Origin: Proteiniclasticum aestuarii
GTDB lineage: Bacteria > Bacillota > Clostridia > Clostridiales > Clostridiaceae
Assembly: GCF_017368455.1 (NCBI RefSeq)
Contig: NZ_JAFNJU010000013.1
Span: 1 to 49,978 of the forward strand
Direction of reading: 5' to 3'
DNA: 49,978 nucleotides
Both the position numbers and the translations under genes were made by a program. Shown piece after piece: positions 34,468-48,691 of this stretch (its first letter is position 1; each line of letters starts with the position of its first letter). Below the pieces are notes generated by a model. It made no database searches. It worked only from the letters and a program-made list of their open reading frames with translations, and was not told where the DNA came from.

Positions 34468-36486
34468 TTAATTGAACAGTTTAATGATGATACCGCCATA
34501 TTCCAGAATCACCGGTGCAAAAACCAGAGATACGATGGACATGAGCTTGATGAGAATGTTCATGGAAGGACCTGAGGTATCCTTGAAGGGATCTCCAACC
34601 GTATCCCCTACAACGCCCGCTGTATGGGCATCACTGCCTTTTCCTCCATGCTCACCGGACTCAATGTATTTCTTGGCATTGTCCCAGGCACCGCCTGCAT
34701 TGGACATCATGATGGCCAAAAGCACACCGGTGACCACTGCGCCAGCGATGAGTCCACCCAGGGTTTCAGGCCCGAAAAGAAGTCCCACCACCACGGGAAT
34801 CACAACGGCCAGGACCCCAGGAAGAATCATCTCCCGTAGGGCAGCCTTGGTGGAGATGGCTACGCACCTGTCATAATCGGGTTTTCCCGTGCCTTCCATG
34901 ATGCCTTCGATTTCTCTGAACTGTCGTCTGACCTCCGTGACCATCTCGTTGGCCGCTTTTCCTACGGAATTCATGGTCAGGGCAGCAAAGAGGAAGGGCA
35001 GCATTCCCCCTATGAGAAGCCCGACAAGGCTAAGGGGATTGAGCAGATTGATGCTGGTCAGCTCCACACTCTCTGCATAGGAGGCGAAGAGCGAAAGCGC
35101 CGTCAGGGCCGCTGAACCGATGGCAAATCCCTTGCCGATGGCAGCTGTGGTATTCCCCACAGAATCCAGCCTGTCCGTGATTTCTCGGACTTCCGGTGGC
35201 AGGTCTGCCATCTGCGCGATCCCACCTGCATTATCCGCTATGGGACCATAGGCATCCACAGCCACTGTGATACCGGTGGTGGAAAGCATGCCCACCGCAG
35301 CCAGGGAAATCCCGTAAAGACCCATGGTGGGATCATCAACTCCACCCATGACAAAATAGGACACCAGAACCCCCGTCACAATAAGCAGTGTGGGAATCAT
35401 GGTGGAGAACATGCCCACACCCAGTCCAGAAATGATGTTGGTGGCTGAACCGCTGACGGATTCCAGCGCAATGTTCTTGACGCTTCTGAAATCCGCTGAA
35501 GTGTATACCTCTGTGATTCTACCGATGAGAATCCCCACCAGAAGCCCTACAGTTACGGCAAAGAAAGCGCTGATGGAGTCCAGCACAAGATAACTTAGAA
35601 CAAGTGTACCGATGATTACAATGATACCGGCTGTATAAGTACCCATATTGAGAGATTTCTGAGGATTATTCCCTCTGCCGTTGGCAGCGATGTAGATCCC
35701 CGCTATGGAGGCTATGATTCCTATGGACGTGAGCAGCAGCGGAAAAACCGCTCCGAACTTATCCAGAACAATGTATCCTAAGGTGACGGAAGAGATGATG
35801 GACCCTACATAGGATTCAAAGAGATCCGCACCCATACCAGCCACATCTCCCACATTATCGCCCACGTTATCCGCAATGACTGCTGGGTTTCTGGGATCAT
35901 CTTCCGGAATATGCGCTTCCACCTTGCCCACCAGATCCGCGCCCACATCCGCAGCTTTGGTGAAGATTCCTCCGCCCACACGGGCAAAGAGCGCAATGGA
36001 AGAAGCACCTAATGCGAAGCCTGTGAGACTGGACGTATCGTCTGAAAATATGCTCAGAAGAAATCCGATACCGATGACCCCAAGACCCACGACGCTGAGG
36101 CCCATGACCGCACCGCCTGAAAAAGCGATTTTCAGCGCTCTGCTCTGGGAATGTCTGGCCGCTTCCGCTGTTCTCACATTGGCTTTTGTGGCTACGGTCA
36201 TGCCGAAAAAACCGGCAAGAATAGAGAAAACCGCCCCCAGAACAAAGGCCATGGCTGTTTTAAGGCTGATGGCGAAAATGAGAATGAAAAAGACAGCGGA
36301 GATGAACACACTAAGATACTTGTACTCGCTCTTAAGGAAAGCCAGGGCTCCCTTATGAATATACTCAGAAATCTCACGCATGCGTTCATTTCCGCTGTCA
36401 TAGCCTGCTATTTTCTTTGCAAGAAGAAATGCGATACCGACAGCAATTACCCCGATGAATCCCGTAACAAAAAAAACTGTTTCCAT
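34468..36486 (-). CDS. hppA: Membrane-bound K+-stimulated ion-translocating pyrophosphatase
   Basis: A 672-residue, roughly 16-helix pump that couples pyrophosphate hydrolysis to Na+ or H+ export. Substrate-binding acidic motifs are clear: [30 protein letters not shown] and [12 protein letters not shown]. The sequence [16 protein letters not shown] has Ala where K+-independent pumps have Lys, so this should be the K+-dependent class; that class includes Na+ pumps. ATG at 36486 follows a GGGGGG site; an open frame upstream to 36507 lacks support. It sits alone between the lipoprotein hydrolase and rnr. Confidence 0.96.
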   Translation of the reverse strand: METVFFVTGFIGVIAVGIAFLLAKKIAGYDSGNERMREISEYIHKGALAFLKSEYKYLSVFISAVFFILIFAISLKTAMAFVLGAVFSILAGFFGMTVATKANVRTAEAARHSQSRALKIAFSGGAVMGLSVVGLGVIGIGFLLSIFSDDTSSLTGFALGASSIALFARVGGGIFTKAADVGADLVGKVEAHIPEDDPRNPAVIADNVGDNVGDVAGMGADLFESYVGSIISSVTLGYIVLDKFGAVFPLLLTSIGIIASIAGIYIAANGRGNNPQKSLNMGTYTAGIIVIIGTLVLSYLVLDSISAFFAVTVGLLVGILIGRITEVYTSADFRSVKNIALESVSGSATNIISGLGVGMFSTMIPTLLIVTGVLVSYFVMGGVDDPTMGLYGISLAAVGMLSTTGITVAVDAYGPIADNAGGIAQMADLPPEVREITDRLDSVGNTTAAIGKGFAIGSAALTALSLFASYAESVELTSINLLNPLSLVGLLIGGMLPFLFAALTMNSVGKAANEMVTEVRRQFREIEGIMEGTGKPDYDRCVAISTKAALREMILPGVLAVVIPVVVGLLFGPETLGGLIAGAVVTGVLLAIMMSNAGGAWDNAKKYIESGEHGGKGSDAHTAGVVGDTVGDPFKDTSGPSMNILIKLMSIVSLVFAPVILEYGGIIIKLFN

Positions 36487-36551
36487 AAAAACCCCCCTGC
36501 GTTTCACAAAACCTTTTAATTGTATGAATATTCTTTCATGTTTAAATGGTA

Positions 36552-37532
36552 TTATAAACCAGCGATGAATTCAATGACTTTCTTCATGAATTCTTCACTT
36601 AAAGGCAGATCCGGATCGCTGTAGGTGGCAATGTTTCCTTCCAGATCTTCCGGTGCATCCTTCAGCACATGATTCATGCCTTCAATGATTTCAAGCTTTG
36701 ACCCTGTTGCTGCCTCATGGAGAATCCGGGCCTCCTCATATGGAATCTGGATGTCTCTGTCCCCATGAAGAATCAGAACCGGATCCTTGATTCCTGAAAA
36801 GATCTTCACCGGGTCATAGGAGAACCAGGAAATGAGGTAAGGCTGTACGCTAGGCCTGAAGAGATTGAAAAGGCTCACCGGAACTTCCGGAACCATGTTC
36901 CCTTTCACAAGTTCTCCCACTATGGGTACGCTCATCTCATAGGCTTCCTGAGACTGGGCTTTCAGCTGCGCAAGAAGCAGCTCATGGGCTTTCTGAGCCG
37001 TACCCGAAACCGCAATCAGTGCATCGCAGTCCGTGGAGATGGAGCAGGCTTCTGCTGCAATGAGCGCACCCTCACTGTGTCCGAGAAGAATGATTTTCTC
37101 AAATCGGCTATCCCCCTTGAACTTGCTGACCCAGGAAAGCACATCATTGATGGCGTCATGAAAATCCATATCGCTTTCCTTCTTTATGAGATCCCTGCTC
37201 TCCCCGATTCCTCTTTTGTCGTAACGGAGACTGTAGTACCCCGCTTCAGAAAGCGCTTCCGCGATCATCAGAAGATTGTTGTTTTCTCCTGCCTGGGGAT
37301 TGTTTCCGTTGCGGTCCGTTGGCCCTGAGCCTGGTACGATGACCACAAGATTCCCCTTTCCTTCTTCCATGGGCCACATGAGGCTGCCTTTCAGTTCTCC
37401 TTCGTCAAATAGTACCGAAACGTTCTCTTCCTGATATCTGTCATCCACCAGATGAACCGTCTCTTCCTTTTCGCCACAGGATACCGTCAGCATAAGAAAT
37501 GCCACGGCGATTATGAACAGTGATTTTTTCAT
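36552..37532 (-). CDS. Lipoprotein alpha/beta hydrolase
   Basis: A 326-residue protein exported as a lipoprotein: signal [15 protein letters not shown] with lipobox LTVSC (Cys19). The alpha/beta-hydrolase fold shows the oxyanion region [22 protein letters not shown], the nucleophile elbow GHSEG near residue 157, Asp in [10 protein letters not shown] near 258 and His in EGMNHVLKD near 285. Related proteins are annotated as peptidase S9 or DUF-type esterases. It follows the secG terminator, so it probably has its own promoter. The substrate is unknown. Confidence 0.88.
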   Translation of the reverse strand: MKKSLFIIAVAFLMLTVSCGEKEETVHLVDDRYQEENVSVLFDEGELKGSLMWPMEEGKGNLVVIVPGSGPTDRNGNNPQAGENNNLLMIAEALSEAGYYSLRYDKRGIGESRDLIKKESDMDFHDAINDVLSWVSKFKGDSRFEKIILLGHSEGALIAAEACSISTDCDALIAVSGTAQKAHELLLAQLKAQSQEAYEMSVPIVGELVKGNMVPEVPVSLFNLFRPSVQPYLISWFSYDPVKIFSGIKDPVLILHGDRDIQIPYEEARILHEAATGSKLEIIEGMNHVLKDAPEDLEGNIATYSDPDLPLSEEFMKKVIEFIAGL

Positions 37533-37560
37533 TCTCCTCTCCCCCCTGAATTCATCTGTA

Positions 37561-37592
37561 AAAAAGCAAAATGCTGCCTATCACTAGGCAGC
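37561..37592 (-). terminator. Terminator of secG
   Basis: GCTGCCTA, loop GTGA, TAGGCAGC, then ATTTTGCTTTTTT on the minus strand, a few bases after the secG stop. Confidence 0.9.
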
Positions 37593-37597
37593 AAAAT

Positions 37598-37828
37598 TTA
37601 AATCAGATTCATTGCGATGGTATTGATTGCAAACAGAACTGCTACAATGACAGTCAGTTTTTTTAGGAATGCTTCTCCGGTTCTTCCACGATTCTTTGCA
37701 AAGAAAGATTCCTGTGAGCTTCCACCGGTCAGTCCCTTCAGACCATCGGATTTACTCTGCTGCATCAGAACCAATGCGATCATGATGATTGCAAGTATAA
37801 ATTCAACTACGATTAAAACAGTTTCCAT
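37598..37828 (-). CDS. secG: Sec translocon subunit SecG
   Basis: A 76-residue protein with two helices (ILAIIMIALVLMQQ and KLTVIVAVLFAINTIAM) and the family loop KSDGLKGLTGGSSQESFFAK. It is part of the SecYEG preprotein channel, which would export the signal-peptide proteins of this window. GGAGGGATAGT precedes ATG. Its place after the glycolytic operon is common in Firmicutes. Confidence 0.96.
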   Translation of the reverse strand: METVLIVVEFILAIIMIALVLMQQSKSDGLKGLTGGSSQESFFAKNRGRTGEAFLKKLTVIVAVLFAINTIAMNLI

Positions 37829-37965
37829 ACTATCCCTCCTGATTATCTAACAACTTATTTTATCATACTTATCCTGCCACCACAATAAGTATACCCATTC
37901 AGGCCAATTTATTCTTCCTCATCATAACATATAAATGCCATGGGGCCAAATACTTTTCAAGAAGA

Positions 37966-37991
37966 AGACACCTCCATGAAGGAAGGTGTCC
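37966..37991 (-). terminator. Terminator of the glycolytic operon
   Basis: GACACCTTCC, loop TTCA, TGGAGGTGTC, then TTCTTCTTG on the minus strand, just after eno. Confidence 0.75.
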
Positions 37992-38028
37992 ATCTTGTCT
38001 ATTCTGTCTAAATGAGTATCCGGATCGG

Positions 38029-40897
<2,869 letters not shown>

Positions 40898-40971
40898 GAA
40901 TATTCCTCCAGTTTGTCTTCAATTTCCTGCTAAGTTTCCTTAGTCATCAGGAAGCATCTTCTGTTCTGATG

Positions 40972-41718
40972 CTAGAACTTGACGATTTTTGAGAAGTCCT
41001 CTGCAAGAAGACTTGCTCCGCCAACCAGCGCACCGTCAATATCAGACATCGCCATCTGTTCCTTGATGGTGTTCGGTTTTACGGAACCGCCGTACTGAAT
41101 ACGTACTTTGGAAGCCACACCGGCACCATAGAGCGTACTGATCATGTCTCTGATCTGTCCGATGGTTTCGTTCGCCTGCTCACTGGTCGCTGTCTTACCG
41201 GTACCGATGGCCCAGATGGGTTCGTAGGCGATGACAGTATCCTGTGCATGATCAGCTTCCACATCCAGGAATGCCTTATTGATCTGGTTTGTGATGACAT
41301 CCTTCGTTGTGTCTGCTTCTCTCTGCTCCAGAGACTCTCCAACGCAGAGTATCGGTTTCAGACCATGACGATAAGCGGCCTTCAGCTTCATGTTCACTGT
41401 TTCATCCGTTTCATTGAAGTACTGTCTTCTCTCGGAATGACCGATGATCACATATTCCACACCAAGATCTGTAAGCATGGAAGGAGCGATTTCTCCTGTG
41501 AACGCACCCTTTTCTTCAAAATGCATGTTCTGGGCGCCGACTTTCACGTTGGTTCCCTTCAGCTCTTCCACTAAAGCGGGAAGCTGTATGTATGGAGCAC
41601 AGATAACCACATCGGCTTCTGCGTCTTTTACGAGTCCCTTCAGTTCATTGGCCACTTTCACGGCTTCCTTCACAGTGTAGTGCATTTTCCAGTTACCCGC
41701 GATGATTGGTTTACGCAT
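40972..41718 (-). CDS. tpiA: Triosephosphate isomerase
   Basis: Interconverts dihydroxyacetone phosphate and glyceraldehyde 3-phosphate. The 248-residue protein has GNWKMH (catalytic Lys), IIGHSERR (catalytic His), the signature [14 protein letters not shown] (catalytic Glu and loop 6) and YGGSVKP for phosphate binding. ATG at 41718 follows AAGGAGG by 8 bases; the upstream in-frame start at 41742 overlaps the pgk end and is less likely. Confidence 0.98.
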   Translation of the reverse strand: MRKPIIAGNWKMHYTVKEAVKVANELKGLVKDAEADVVICAPYIQLPALVEELKGTNVKVGAQNMHFEEKGAFTGEIAPSMLTDLGVEYVIIGHSERRQYFNETDETVNMKLKAAYRHGLKPILCVGESLEQREADTTKDVITNQINKAFLDVEADHAQDTVIAYEPIWAIGTGKTATSEQANETIGQIRDMISTLYGAGVASKVRIQYGGSVKPNTIKEQMAMSDIDGALVGGASLLAEDFSKIVKF

Positions 41719-41731
41719 AGTAAAATCCTCC

Positions 41732-42925
41732 TTATTTGTCATTTAAAGCAGCGATTCCAGGAAGTACCTTTCCCTCAAGGAATTCCAGTGAAGCGCCTCC
41801 ACCGGTTGAAATATGAGTCATTTTATCCCCGAATCCGAGAATATTCACAGCAGCAGCGGAGTCTCCTCCACCGATGACCGTCGTCGCATCGGATTCAGCC
41901 ATGGCCTCAGCCACCTTAATGGTTCCTTTTGCGAAGTTATCAAATTCGAATACCCCCATAGGTCCATTCCAGATGACAGTCTTCGCATCCTTAATGGCAT
42001 CCGCATAAAGCTTCGCGGTCTTTGGTCCGATGTCCAGTCCCATGCAACCGTCCTGGATGTTTTCATCCTCTGTGGTCACAGGCTCTGCATCTGCACTGAA
42101 CTTGTCTGCTACAACATTGTCTACTGGCAGGAGCAGCTCCACGTTCTTCTCTTTCGCCTTTTCAATCATTTCCTTGGCGTAGTCAATCTTATCTTCCTCC
42201 AGCAGGGATGTCCCTACTGTGAAGCCCTGAGATTTCAGGAAAGTGTAGCTCATACCACCACCGATGATTAAAGTATCCACTTTATCAAGCAGTGCATTGA
42301 TGACATTGATCTTGTCTGATACTTTGGCACCGCCGAGAATGGCAACGAATGGTCTTTCAGGCTTGTTCACCGCTTCTCCGAGGAACTTGAGTTCCTTGTT
42401 GATCAGGTATCCTGCCACAGCTGTGTCCACAAATTTTGTGACACCTTCAGTGGAGGAGTGTGCTCTATGTGCTGTTCCGAATGCATCGTTGACATACACG
42501 TCACACAGTCCTGCCAGATCTCTGGAGAACGCTTCACCGTTTTTGGTTTCTTCTGCTCTGAATCTTGTGTTCTGAAGCAGAACCACATCTCCATCTTTCA
42601 TTTCCGATACGGATTTCTTTGCATGCTCACCGACTACGGTGTCATCTGCAGCAAAAGCTACTTCCTTGTTCAGGAGTTCAGACAGTCTTTTTGCTACAGG
42701 TTCCAGTGAAAACTTCGCATCTGGTCCCTTCGGTTTTCCCAGGTGGGAACAGAGAATCACTCTCGCACCATTTTCCATGAGATACTTGATGGTTGGAAGC
42801 GCCCCCAGCAGTCTGTTCTCATCGGTGATCTTCCCCTCCTGCAGTGGAACGTTGAAATCACATCTTACGAGCACTTTCTTGCCGGAAACCTTGATGTCTT
42901 CTATGGTCTTTTTGTTATAGCTCAT
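41732..42925 (-). CDS. pgk: Phosphoglycerate kinase
   Basis: Makes ATP from 1,3-bisphosphoglycerate. The 397-residue protein has [11 protein letters not shown] near the N-terminus, HLGKPKG, the hinge and nucleotide region NGPMGVFE, and the glycine-rich GGGDSAAAV near residue 370. ATG at 42925 follows AGGTG by 6 bases and is preferred to 42934. It is 13 bases upstream of tpiA. Confidence 0.98.
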   Translation of the reverse strand: MSYNKKTIEDIKVSGKKVLVRCDFNVPLQEGKITDENRLLGALPTIKYLMENGARVILCSHLGKPKGPDAKFSLEPVAKRLSELLNKEVAFAADDTVVGEHAKKSVSEMKDGDVVLLQNTRFRAEETKNGEAFSRDLAGLCDVYVNDAFGTAHRAHSSTEGVTKFVDTAVAGYLINKELKFLGEAVNKPERPFVAILGGAKVSDKINVINALLDKVDTLIIGGGMSYTFLKSQGFTVGTSLLEEDKIDYAKEMIEKAKEKNVELLLPVDNVVADKFSADAEPVTTEDENIQDGCMGLDIGPKTAKLYADAIKDAKTVIWNGPMGVFEFDNFAKGTIKVAEAMAESDATTVIGGGDSAAAVNILGFGDKMTHISTGGGASLEFLEGKVLPGIAALNDK

Positions 42926-42955
42926 TAATTTCACCTCATTGCTTTCATATCCTGA

Positions 42956-42997
42956 AAAGGCCTGGCCATATAGCCAAGACTATTAGACCAGACCTTT
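42956..42997 (-). terminator. Intra-operon hairpin between gap and pgk
   Basis: AAAGGUCUGGUC pairs with GGCCAGGCCUUU (two G-U pairs) and is followed by only a short U-stretch. It fits a partial terminator, or an RNA-processing and stability hairpin that raises gap expression over the downstream genes. Confidence 0.55.
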
Positions 42998-43013
42998 ATA
43001 GTATTAGATGTTA

Positions 43014-44066
<1,053 letters not shown>

Positions 44067-45107
44067 TTAAAACTCATTATATTGAGATTTTAATATCGAT
44101 ACGATTTTCCTTGCTGCTCCCTCATCTGTGATGAGTACAGCGTTTCTGTTATGCAGTCTTACAGCTTCAATCGCTTCCGCCTTTGAAGAACCGCCTGTTA
44201 CAGCAATCATATGCTGCACATCTTTGAAATCATCCAGACAAATCCCTACAGAATTGATCCTTCTGATGCTTTTGCCTGATTTCCCGAAATAAGTTCCGAA
44301 GGCTTCGCCCACAGCACCTTCTTCCAGAAGCTTTGTGATTTCCTCTTCTGATAATCCACGTCTTGCAGCCATTTTGTCCGCACGTCCGATACCAAGTACA
44401 AGTATCTGGGTATTACGTATGTAATCTACAACCTCTCTGATTTCCTTCTCCTTCAGCAGAACCTCCAGGGATTCGTTGCTCAGATTGTCCGGAACATTCA
44501 GGAGCTTGTAATTCGCACCTACCTTTTCCGCCAGCGCTGCTACCACATTATTGGACTGAATGTCTATGATCCGTCCAAGACTGCCTCTCGCAGGAACGAT
44601 GAGATTGTCTCGAAAATCCATCTTCGGAAAACTGTTGACCATTTCCTTGATGGTGCTTCCGCCTGTCAGAGCGATGATGTCCTTGTGCCTGATGACACTG
44701 GACAGATACAGCGCCGCAACATTGCCAAGCTCTTTCTTGACATTGGGATCCTTGTCCGAGTCCCCCGGGACTACAATGATTTTCTTGTACCCCAGTTCCC
44801 TCTTCAGGATGCTTTCCATGTCATCCAGACCTTTGATCTGAGAAACCAGTTCTCTGAGATTGCTCAGCATTTCAATTCCCTTATCCGTGAGCGTCACACC
44901 CGGAATGGAAACATCGATGAAATCCATGGATTTAAAGAAATCCAGATCTCCTCTGACGATCCGCTCACCCAGTTCGAGTTTCTGGGATAAAGTCCTTCTG
45001 CCGATGGGCTGATGATTGAAGATGGTTCTCAAAATGTTGTACCTTCTTTCAAGAAGAGCGGTTGCCTCAGGAATAATTTTCTGCTGTATCTTTAAAAAGC
45101 TATTCAC
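44067..45107 (-). CDS. cggR: Central glycolytic genes regulator (SorC family)
   Basis: A 346-residue repressor of the glycolytic operon. An N-terminal winged helix (PIGRRTLSQKLELGERIVRG) is followed by a SorC-type sugar-phosphate-binding domain (VVPGDSDKDPNVKKELG, IALTGGSTIKEMV). In Bacillus, CggR releases DNA when fructose-1,6-bisphosphate rises. GTG at 45107 follows AAGGGGTG by about 8 bases. The gene is first in its operon, and GGGAC direct repeats lie in its own promoter region. Confidence 0.95.
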   Translation of the reverse strand: MNSFLKIQQKIIPEATALLERRYNILRTIFNHQPIGRRTLSQKLELGERIVRGDLDFFKSMDFIDVSIPGVTLTDKGIEMLSNLRELVSQIKGLDDMESILKRELGYKKIIVVPGDSDKDPNVKKELGNVAALYLSSVIRHKDIIALTGGSTIKEMVNSFPKMDFRDNLIVPARGSLGRIIDIQSNNVVAALAEKVGANYKLLNVPDNLSNESLEVLLKEKEIREVVDYIRNTQILVLGIGRADKMAARRGLSEEEITKLLEEGAVGEAFGTYFGKSGKSIRRINSVGICLDDFKDVQHMIAVTGGSSKAEAIEAVRLHNRNAVLITDEGAARKIVSILKSQYNEF

Positions 45108-45128
45108 TAGATTTCACCCCTTGGCCAT

Positions 45129-45160
45129 TTTTGTCCCACCGTATTCAAATTTGTCCCACA
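45129..45160. promoter_or_regulatory. CggR operator candidate
   Basis: Two direct repeats of GTGGGACAAA (minus strand) spaced about two helical turns apart lie between the -10 box (TATAAT at 45171-45166) and the cggR start. The GGGAC core and tandem layout match the known Bacillus CggR operator. Confidence 0.8.
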
Positions 45161-45321
45161 TGTATATTATACTCCATGTGCTTCCATTTTAAAATAGATT
45201 TATTGAAAAAAAGAGGCATATCGTGTAAACAGATTATTAACTATACTCCTTAGTTGTTAATATCTTGAACTGCAATGTAATGGAAAAGAAAATATGAAGT
45301 GTATCCAATTTTCCTGCTGAA

Positions 45322-45333
45322 AATTGTCCCACC
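45322..45333. promoter_or_regulatory. Single CggR-like half operator upstream of zwf
   Basis: TTGTCCCACCG repeats the TTTGTCCCACC unit of the cggR operator, about 50 bases upstream of a TATAAT at 45385-45390 on the plus strand. Confidence 0.5.
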
Positions 45334-45461
45334 GCCTCTATCCTGACTTCAAATATTATTAACATCTCTTTTTCTCTGCTATGATATAATGAATCATTGA
45401 AAAGACAATAAAAATCACAGTCTTAGAGACTGTTTTTCAGTGATATTTGGAGGTCAGCGAA

Positions 45462-46937
45462 ATGAATACAGACATAGACAGCAGTACGAATAAATCAAAA
45501 ACTACCATGGTCATCTTCGGTGGAACAGGAGACCTGACTCACAGAAAGCTTATCCCGGCACTTTATCAGCTGCATATCAACGGCTTTCTTCCAGAGGATT
45601 TCACAGCCATCTCCATCGGAAGAAGAGATAAAACCACAGAGGAATATCGGGAAGACCTGTTGTCATCCATCAAACGATTCTCCTCTAGAAATTTTGAAGA
45701 AGAAAGCTTTGAATCCTTCAGCAAAATGATCACCTATTACAGGCTGAACTTTGAGGATCAGAGTGACTATGAGGATCTTCGCAGGGAACTGGAATCCCGA
45801 GATAAAGAAGGCGTGAGAGACAGCTATATGTTCTATCTCGCCGTATCTCCCAGCTACTTCAGTGAGATCGTCCTGAATCTCAAAGCAAGTGGAATACGGG
45901 AAAAAGATTCTCTCTGGCAGAGACTGGTCATTGAAAAGCCTTTCGGTCAGGACCTGGAAAGTGCAATCAGACTCAATGATTCCATATCCAGTGTATTCGA
46001 TGAGAAAGACATCTATCGTATCGATCATTATGTGGCCAAGGAAATGATCCAGAACATCAATATGCTGCGGTTCCAGAATGCCATATTCGGTTCCATCTGG
46101 AATAAGGATCATATCAGCAACGTTCAGATCACCGTTCTTGAAAAGGAAGGCGTAGGCACCCGTGGGGGATACTACGATGGCACAGGAGCACTCAGAGACA
46201 TGGTACAGAACCATCTTCTTCAGCTTCTGGCAATCACAGCCATGGAACCTCCAGTAAGCCTCGACACAGATGATGTAAGAAACGAGAAGGTGAAAGTATT
46301 CAGCTCCCTGAAGCCTTTCACAGGTGAACATCTTGATGAGAAGCTGATTCTCGGGCAGTACAGGGGATACCAGGACGAAGAGAAGGTGGATCCGGATTCC
46401 GGTACTGAAACTCTGGTGGCTACTAAAGTATATATCGAGAACGAACGCTGGGAAGGGGTCCCCTTCTATCTCCTTACAGGAAAGGGTCTTAAGAACAAGA
46501 CCGCGCAGATCACCATCGAGTTTAAGCAGAGCAACCGATACAACTACGGTAAAGTATCCGAACCCAACATTCTTGAAATCAAGATTCAGCCTGATGAAGG
46601 CATCACGCTCCATCTGAACATCAAAGAACCTGGGGTGGTGGATAAAATCGCCATGGTGGAAATGGACTACTGCCAGAGCTGCCTGTACCTCTTCAATTCA
46701 CCGGACTCCTATGAAAAGCTGCTGCTGGACGCCCTCAACGGAGACTCCACCCTTTTCACACGCTGGGATGAACTCCAGCTCACCTGGAAATATGTGGACT
46801 CCATTCTGGAGAAAGTCAATGAAAGCAGGAAATCCATGCTGAAGGCCTACGAAGTAGGTTCCAACGGACCAGAGGATCTTTCCTCCTTCATTGATTCAGG
46901 TGCAAATCACTGGTGGTATCTCAACAGAGAATACTGA
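45462..46937 (+). CDS. zwf: Glucose-6-phosphate 1-dehydrogenase
   Basis: First enzyme of the oxidative pentose phosphate pathway, 491 residues. The NADP-binding GGTGDLTHRKLIPALY lies near the N-terminus. The substrate signature reads RIDHYVAKEMIQN, where most enzymes have DHYLGKE; the Lys is kept, the Gly is Ala. EKPFGQDLESA and the C-terminal GDSTLFTRWDE are typical. ATG at 45462 follows GGAGG by 8 bases; the TTG at 45447 is inside or before the site. It is divergent from cggR and shares the intergenic GTCCCACC boxes, so glycolytic flux may influence it. Confidence 0.96.
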   Translation: MNTDIDSSTNKSKTTMVIFGGTGDLTHRKLIPALYQLHINGFLPEDFTAISIGRRDKTTEEYREDLLSSIKRFSSRNFEEESFESFSKMITYYRLNFEDQSDYEDLRRELESRDKEGVRDSYMFYLAVSPSYFSEIVLNLKASGIREKDSLWQRLVIEKPFGQDLESAIRLNDSISSVFDEKDIYRIDHYVAKEMIQNINMLRFQNAIFGSIWNKDHISNVQITVLEKEGVGTRGGYYDGTGALRDMVQNHLLQLLAITAMEPPVSLDTDDVRNEKVKVFSSLKPFTGEHLDEKLILGQYRGYQDEEKVDPDSGTETLVATKVYIENERWEGVPFYLLTGKGLKNKTAQITIEFKQSNRYNYGKVSEPNILEIKIQPDEGITLHLNIKEPGVVDKIAMVEMDYCQSCLYLFNSPDSYEKLLLDALNGDSTLFTRWDELQLTWKYVDSILEKVNESRKSMLKAYEVGSNGPEDLSSFIDSGANHWWYLNREY

Positions 46938-46955
46938 TTCCTTAGAAAAAAAGAT

Positions 46956-47002
46956 AGAGCAGAAGCATCAAACGGATGATCCGTTGATCGCTTCTGCTCT
47001 TT
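46956..47002 (+). terminator. Terminator of zwf
   Basis: AGAGCAGAAGC pairs with GCTTCTGCTCT, with an inner AACGGAT/ATCCGTT stem, then TTTC. It can also serve the convergent GNAT gene. Confidence 0.8.
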
Positions 47003-47041
47003 CAGCTATTACTGTAATTATTCGGACATCCACATGAACCG

Positions 47042-47605
47042 CTATATTGTTTTAGCCATCAATACCCCATCTCTATACTCGTCATCGTGCAATTCCATAT
47101 CTTTAATTATCTTCAGTTTCCTGAAACCGCATTTCTCATAGCAGCGAATCGCTCTTTTATTCCATGTTTGTGGAGCAATAAGCAGAAGTTCCGCCTTCTT
47201 TTCTGAAAAAAGATATTCAGACAGCAGTACTATCGTATGTGAACCAATGCCCCGATTCCAGTAATTCTTATCCCCAATAACAATATCCATTCCATAGGAC
47301 CGGATGAATTTACTTCGATCTATAACATCACATTCATGGTATTCGTCTGTTTCAGTTTCATAAAACTGAACGAATCCTATTGGATATTTCTCGTATTCTA
47401 TTATGCCGACAGCAACTGGATCTAATCCTCTCGCTCTTTCCTGAAACTTTTCCAGCACCATTTCATAACTGAATGGTTTTGTTCTTCTTTCATAATATTC
47501 ACATACATCCAGATCAGAAAGCCACATCATCAATAAAGAATAATCATTCCTGCAATCTCTCAGATGCCGTATCATTATTTTTTCATCTTTAATAATCACT
47601 TTCAT
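47042..47605 (-). CDS. GNAT-family N-acetyltransferase
   Basis: A 187-residue acetyl-CoA-dependent transferase resembling the AAC(6')/RimJ-like branch. The acetyl-CoA loop is NRGIGSHTIVLL near residue 125 and the late motif is WNKRAIRCYEKCGFRKLK. The N-terminal LRDCRNDYSLLMMWLSD and the CEYYERRTKP region resemble aminoglycoside 6'-acetyltransferases, but resistance cannot be inferred from sequence alone. GAGGTG precedes ATG. It is a single gene. Confidence 0.88.
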   Translation of the reverse strand: MKVIIKDEKIMIRHLRDCRNDYSLLMMWLSDLDVCEYYERRTKPFSYEMVLEKFQERARGLDPVAVGIIEYEKYPIGFVQFYETETDEYHECDVIDRSKFIRSYGMDIVIGDKNYWNRGIGSHTIVLLSEYLFSEKKAELLLIAPQTWNKRAIRCYEKCGFRKLKIIKDMELHDDEYRDGVLMAKTI

Positions 47606-47640
47606 TATTTCACCTCAACAGTTGTAATTTAACATCACAA

Positions 47641-47680
47641 AGAGAAGACAAGCGTATTCTGATAAGCTTATCTTCTCTTT
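47641..47680 (-). terminator. Terminator of the membrane-anchored protein gene
   Basis: AGAGAAGA...AAGC and GCTT...TCTTCTCT form an imperfect stem; a short T-run follows on the minus strand. Confidence 0.65.
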
Positions 47681-47688
47681 TCAGCTCT

Positions 47689-48573
47689 TTATTTCAAAGT
47701 TAGCTCAGGTAGTGCGATCGTTGTGACAACCGGATCTCCGTTGATGTATCTGAAGGCTCCGAACTCATACCTGTATGTGAACCCCTGCTTATCTTTCATG
47801 ATCACTGAAAACTGAATGGTATCCAGCTCATTCGCTTCGATTTTCAGGTCGTGAACATGACTTTCATAGACCAGCTGGTCAGGGTACTTCTCATCGGAAG
47901 TCTTCATCGGGATTCTCTCCAAAACGATGCCGTTCTTTTCCACCACCATGTCTGATTGTATGAGATCGATGCTCTTGCTGGTGGAGAATATCACCTCCGC
48001 ATCATAGGAAGCTCTCAGCTGTGCGGTATCCTCATTATAGGCTGATGTGAAGTCCAGAAGATTGAACGCTGTGTCTGCAATGTATTTTCTATAGATTTCC
48101 TCTTCATCCACCAGATTTTCCAGTCTCTTTTCTCCGTACTTCTCCACCAGAAGATCGATCCTTACGGGTTCCAGCACATTGATTTCCCGGTCCACGGTAT
48201 AGGTCGTGTCATTGAGAAGATGCGCTTCCACAAGAATCGCTTCCTCACCGCCAGCTTCAACAGCCGCATATACTTTTGATGTGGAGTCCATGGACTTCAG
48301 TTTAAAATCAATATGCAGCATAGCCGTCTTCTCGTCATTGTCCATGAGTTCTGATACCGTCCAGTTCACATCCTCCAGAATAGACTCTGCAAAGCCTCCG
48401 CTTTTCACGGCCTCTTCCACAGCGCTATCGATATTGTCTTCCAGATACTGCAGTCTGTTTGAATTTCTGGTTATACCTTTGTTCATCTGTCTCACTTCTG
48501 AGATCAGATAAACATTCAGTACAATGGAGAAAAACAGAAACACTGACATCACTGTCATCGCTTTCTTATTCAA
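47689..48573 (-). CDS. Membrane-anchored extracytoplasmic protein of unknown function
   Basis: A 294-residue protein with one N-terminal helix (TVMSVFLFFSIVLNVYLI), a short coiled-coil-like stretch (RNSNRLQYLEDNIDSAVEE) and a beta-rich outer domain in two similar halves (LHIDFKLKSMDSTSKVYA; LRASYDAEVIFSTSKS). TTG at 48573 follows AGGAG closely. I do not recognise the family; a surface or envelope role is all that can be said. Confidence 0.6.
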   Translation of the reverse strand: MNKKAMTVMSVFLFFSIVLNVYLISEVRQMNKGITRNSNRLQYLEDNIDSAVEEAVKSGGFAESILEDVNWTVSELMDNDEKTAMLHIDFKLKSMDSTSKVYAAVEAGGEEAILVEAHLLNDTTYTVDREINVLEPVRIDLLVEKYGEKRLENLVDEEEIYRKYIADTAFNLLDFTSAYNEDTAQLRASYDAEVIFSTSKSIDLIQSDMVVEKNGIVLERIPMKTSDEKYPDQLVYESHVHDLKIEANELDTIQFSVIMKDKQGFTYRYEFGAFRYINGDPVVTTIALPELTLK

Positions 48574-48691
48574 TTCTCCTGTCCCCCCTTGTCCCCGTTA
48601 TTATTAAGTCATTTTTATTCTACTATCATATTTTCTCTATACATATACGATTATACAGTATTTACAGGTGACATCAAAGCTAATTTTAAGT

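Noticed and set aside
45663..46613. A 316-residue minus-strand frame inside zwf
   Set aside because: zwf has all family motifs over the same span and a good start; the antisense frame has none.
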